NCBI GenBank assembly: GCA_030693565.1
Contig: JAUYAJ010000724.1
Coordinates: forward strand, 1-6,856
DNA length: 6,856 nt
Direction of reading: 5' to 3'
From: Rubrivivax sp.
GTDB taxonomy: Bacteria > Pseudomonadota > Gammaproteobacteria > Burkholderiales > Burkholderiaceae_C
Shown here: piece by piece, positions 5,008-6,856 of the stretch
How the letters are laid out: each line of letters starts with the position of its first letter
Position numbering within the stretch: position 1 is the stretch's first letter
Notes under the pieces: model-generated
Database searches by the model: none
The model's input: only the letters and a program-made list of their open reading frames with translations
What the model was told of the DNA's origin: nothing
Made by a program: the position numbers and the translations under genes

Positions 5008-6856
5008 GTCCGACACCGGCCTGGCGCCTTCGTTGTCCACGGCACCGCGGCTGCAGCTGCGCTTGCTGGGCGCGCCGCAGTTGCTGCGCGACGGCGCGCC
5101 GGTGGCGCTGTCGGTGCGCAAGGCCTGGGCCCTGCTGGCCTATTTGGCGGTCGAGGGCAGCGCCACCCGCAGCCGCCTGGCCGGCTTGCTGTGGAGCGAC
5201 AACGACGAAGCGTCGGCGCGGCGCAACCTGCGCCGCGAGCTGCACCGGCTGCGCGAAGCCGGACTGGCCGACCTGGTCGGCGGCAACGACGTCTTCGTCG
5301 TGCTCGGCGGCTGCCGCTGCGACCTGCTGGACTTCGAAGCCGCGCTGCGACAACAACAGCTTGAGCCCGCGGTCGCCCTCTACGCCGGCCGCCTGATCGA
5401 CGGCCTGGACAGCGGCTCGGCACTGTTCGACGACTGGCTGCAGCTGGCGCGCGAACGCCTGCACAGCCGCTGGCGCCAGGCCGCCAGGGCCCAGGTGCAG
5501 ACGCTGAGCGCCGCCGGCCAGACCCAGGCCGCGCTGGCCACGGTGCAGCGCGCGCTCGACATCGACGCGCTGCAAGAAGCCGACTTCCGTGTCGCCATGC
5601 TGTTGCACGCCCAGCTCGGTGAACGCGAAGCCGCGCTGGCGCTGTACGAACGTTGCCGCATCGCCTTGGGCCGCGAACTCGGCCTGCGCCCGATGGCGCT
5701 GACGGTGGAGCTGGCCGAGCGCATCCGGCGCGGTGAGCAGCCGGGCGCCACTGAAGCCGGCCACCGCGCCGCGCCGCCGCTGGTGGGCCCAGCTGACGCC
5801 GCCGCCATCGACGCGCTGCGCTGGCAGCCCCCGCTGGCCGGCCGGCAAAACGAATGGGCGCAGCTGGCCGCGGCCTGTCGCCTGCGCCCACCACCGCTGC
5901 TGCTACTGGCGGGGCCGGCGGGCATTGGCAAGACGCGGCTGGCGCTGGACTTCGCCGCGGCTCAGGGGCCGCTGCGGCGCTTTGATGCCCGCCCTGGCGA
6001 GGCGCAGATCGCCTATGCCGCCTGGTCGCGCTGGTTGCGCGAGCTGGGCGCCAGCACGCACACGCTGCCGCCGGAACTGCAACGCCCGCTGTCGCGCCTG
6101 CTGCCCGAGCTGGCCGGCGACAGCGTGCCGCCGATCGACCTGCCGCGCGCGCAGCTGCACGATGCTGTGGCCCAGGCCTGGCGCCGGCTGCTGCCGCCCG
6201 GCGCCGCGCTGGCGCTGTTCGACGACGTGCAGTGGCTGGACAGCGCCAGCTTCGACGCCTTGCTGGCATTGCACGCCAGCCGGCCCGGCCCGGCGCTGAT
6301 GCTCTTGCTGCGCGACGAAGAATTGAGCCCTGAACGACAGCGGCTGCTGCGCGCCCTGGTGCTTGAGGGCCAGGCCCAGTGGCTGGCGCTGCCGGCCCTG
6401 CCCGCCGGCGCCACCCACGCGCTGCTCACCGGCCTGGGCGGCGCCGCGCTGGCCCAGGGTCTGGCGGCGCGGCTGCAGGCCGTCACCGGCGGCCACCCGC
6501 TGTTCCTGCTGGAAACGCTGCGCCACCTGGTGCAGACCGGCTGGCTGCAAAGCGATCGCCAAGGCGGCTGGTCCGGCCCCGCCGACACCGACGCCAAGGC
6601 CTTGGCGAGCTTGCCCGTGCCGGCCACCGTGCGCGCCGCCATCCTGGCCCGCGTCGAACGCCTGGGTGAGGCCGAACGCCGTTTGCTCGAGGCCGCCGCC
6701 TGTGCCCACGCGCCACTGCGCTTCGAGACCCTGGCGCAGGCCACGGCGCTGGCCGACTGGGAGGCCGTGGCGGCTTTCGAGCATGTGCTGGCGGCGCACC
6801 TGATGGAACGCGGCGACGACGGCAGCCCGCGCTTCGTGCACGACTTGTTCCAGCAG
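5006..6856 (+). CDS. SARP/AfsR-like transcriptional regulator with BTAD and AAA_16-type ATPase domains, 3'-partial
   Basis: Probable cytosolic DNA-binding regulator; 617 codons are visible and the frame is open at the window edge. Residues about 15-105 form an OmpR/SARP-type winged helix (LQLRLLGAPQLLRDG, RKAWALLAYLA at 38-48, LLWSDNDEASARRNLRRELH). Residues about 106-240 are a helical bacterial transcriptional activation domain ending in ELGLRP (Pro229). After a linker comes a P-loop ATPase: Walker A GPAGIGKT at 303-310, Walker B ALFDD with Asp406-Asp407, followed by VQWLD. GGHPLFLLE at 495-503 and RFVHDL at 609-614 are typical of the AAA_16/LuxR-LAL/MalT-like signal ATPase group. Relatives usually continue into TPR repeats, which would lie beyond the window. 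The ATG at 5006 is the first possible start, since an in-frame TAG lies at 4994-4996. The signal sensed and the target genes are unknown; the 31-base gap from cca gives no functional link. Confidence 0.9.
   Translation, partial: MSDTGLAPSLSTAPRLQLRLLGAPQLLRDGAPVALSVRKAWALLAYLAVEGSATRSRLAGLLWSDNDEASARRNLRRELHRLREAGLADLVGGNDVFVVLGGCRCDLLDFEAALRQQQLEPAVALYAGRLIDGLDSGSALFDDWLQLARERLHSRWRQAARAQVQTLSAAGQTQAALATVQRALDIDALQEADFRVAMLLHAQLGEREAALALYERCRIALGRELGLRPMALTVELAERIRRGEQPGATEAGHRAAPPLVGPADAAAIDALRWQPPLAGRQNEWAQLAAACRLRPPPLLLLAGPAGIGKTRLALDFAAAQGPLRRFDARPGEAQIAYAAWSRWLRELGASTHTLPPELQRPLSRLLPELAGDSVPPIDLPRAQLHDAVAQAWRRLLPPGAALALFDDVQWLDSASFDALLALHASRPGPALMLLLRDEELSPERQRLLRALVLEGQAQWLALPALPAGATHALLTGLGGAALAQGLAARLQAVTGGHPLFLLETLRHLVQTGWLQSDRQGGWSGPADTDAKALASLPVPATVRAAILARVERLGEAERRLLEAAACAHAPLRFETLAQATALADWEAVAAFEHVLAAHLMERGDDGSPRFVHDLFQQ

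Noticed and set aside
4998..5396. An ATG-started 132-codon frame at the cca/regulator junction.
   Set aside because: It is Arg/Ala/Cys-rich without a family signature and overlaps the winged-helix domain of the regulator in another frame.
4166..5848. A 560-codon open frame on the minus strand spanning the end of cca and the start of the regulator.
   Set aside because: Its translation is low-complexity Arg/Ala/Pro/Gly-rich with no recognisable domain and lies opposite two well-supported genes. Long antisense frames are expected in GC-rich DNA with few stop codons.

Overview
The window is very GC-rich (strong G/C bias at third codon positions, few stop codons in any frame) and looks chromosomal. 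The best fit is a beta-proteobacterium of the order Burkholderiales, perhaps a Rubrivivax/Leptothrix/Ideonella-type lineage. That placement is inferred from base composition, from the gamma/beta-type HD-domain form of the CCA enzyme, and from the gene order. No mobile element, CRISPR array, rRNA or tRNA gene was seen.

All five genes lie on the + strand and are tightly packed. (1) Bases 1-2013: a periplasmic soluble lytic transglycosylase (Slt type), truncated at its 5' end by the window edge. (2) Bases 2010-2987: an SDR-fold NAD(P)-binding protein of the NDUFA9-like group, overlapping gene 1 by an ATGA junction. (3) Bases 3032-3721: a glutathione S-transferase family protein with its own Shine-Dalgarno sequence after a 44-base gap. 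(4) Bases 3718-4974: cca, the multifunctional tRNA nucleotidyltransferase/phosphohydrolase, starting with GTG in a GTGA overlap with gene 3. (5) Bases 5006-6856, open at the right edge: a large SARP/BTAD-type regulator with an attached P-loop ATPase.

Genes 1-4 are housekeeping or general metabolism (cell-wall turnover, an undefined oxidoreductase, thiol chemistry, tRNA 3'-end maintenance). They look like one co-directional transcription unit. Their proteins do not form an obvious shared pathway.

The most interesting part is the 31-base gap before gene 5. A perfect 8-bp inverted repeat (4975-4982 and 5000-5007) brackets a TAGAAT -10-like hexamer, and its right arm runs into the ATG of the regulator. 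The promoter-like geometry would put transcription initiation at or next to that ATG, so the regulator mRNA may be leaderless and the palindrome may be an operator or a start-masking hairpin. I found no clear previously undescribed multi-gene system here.
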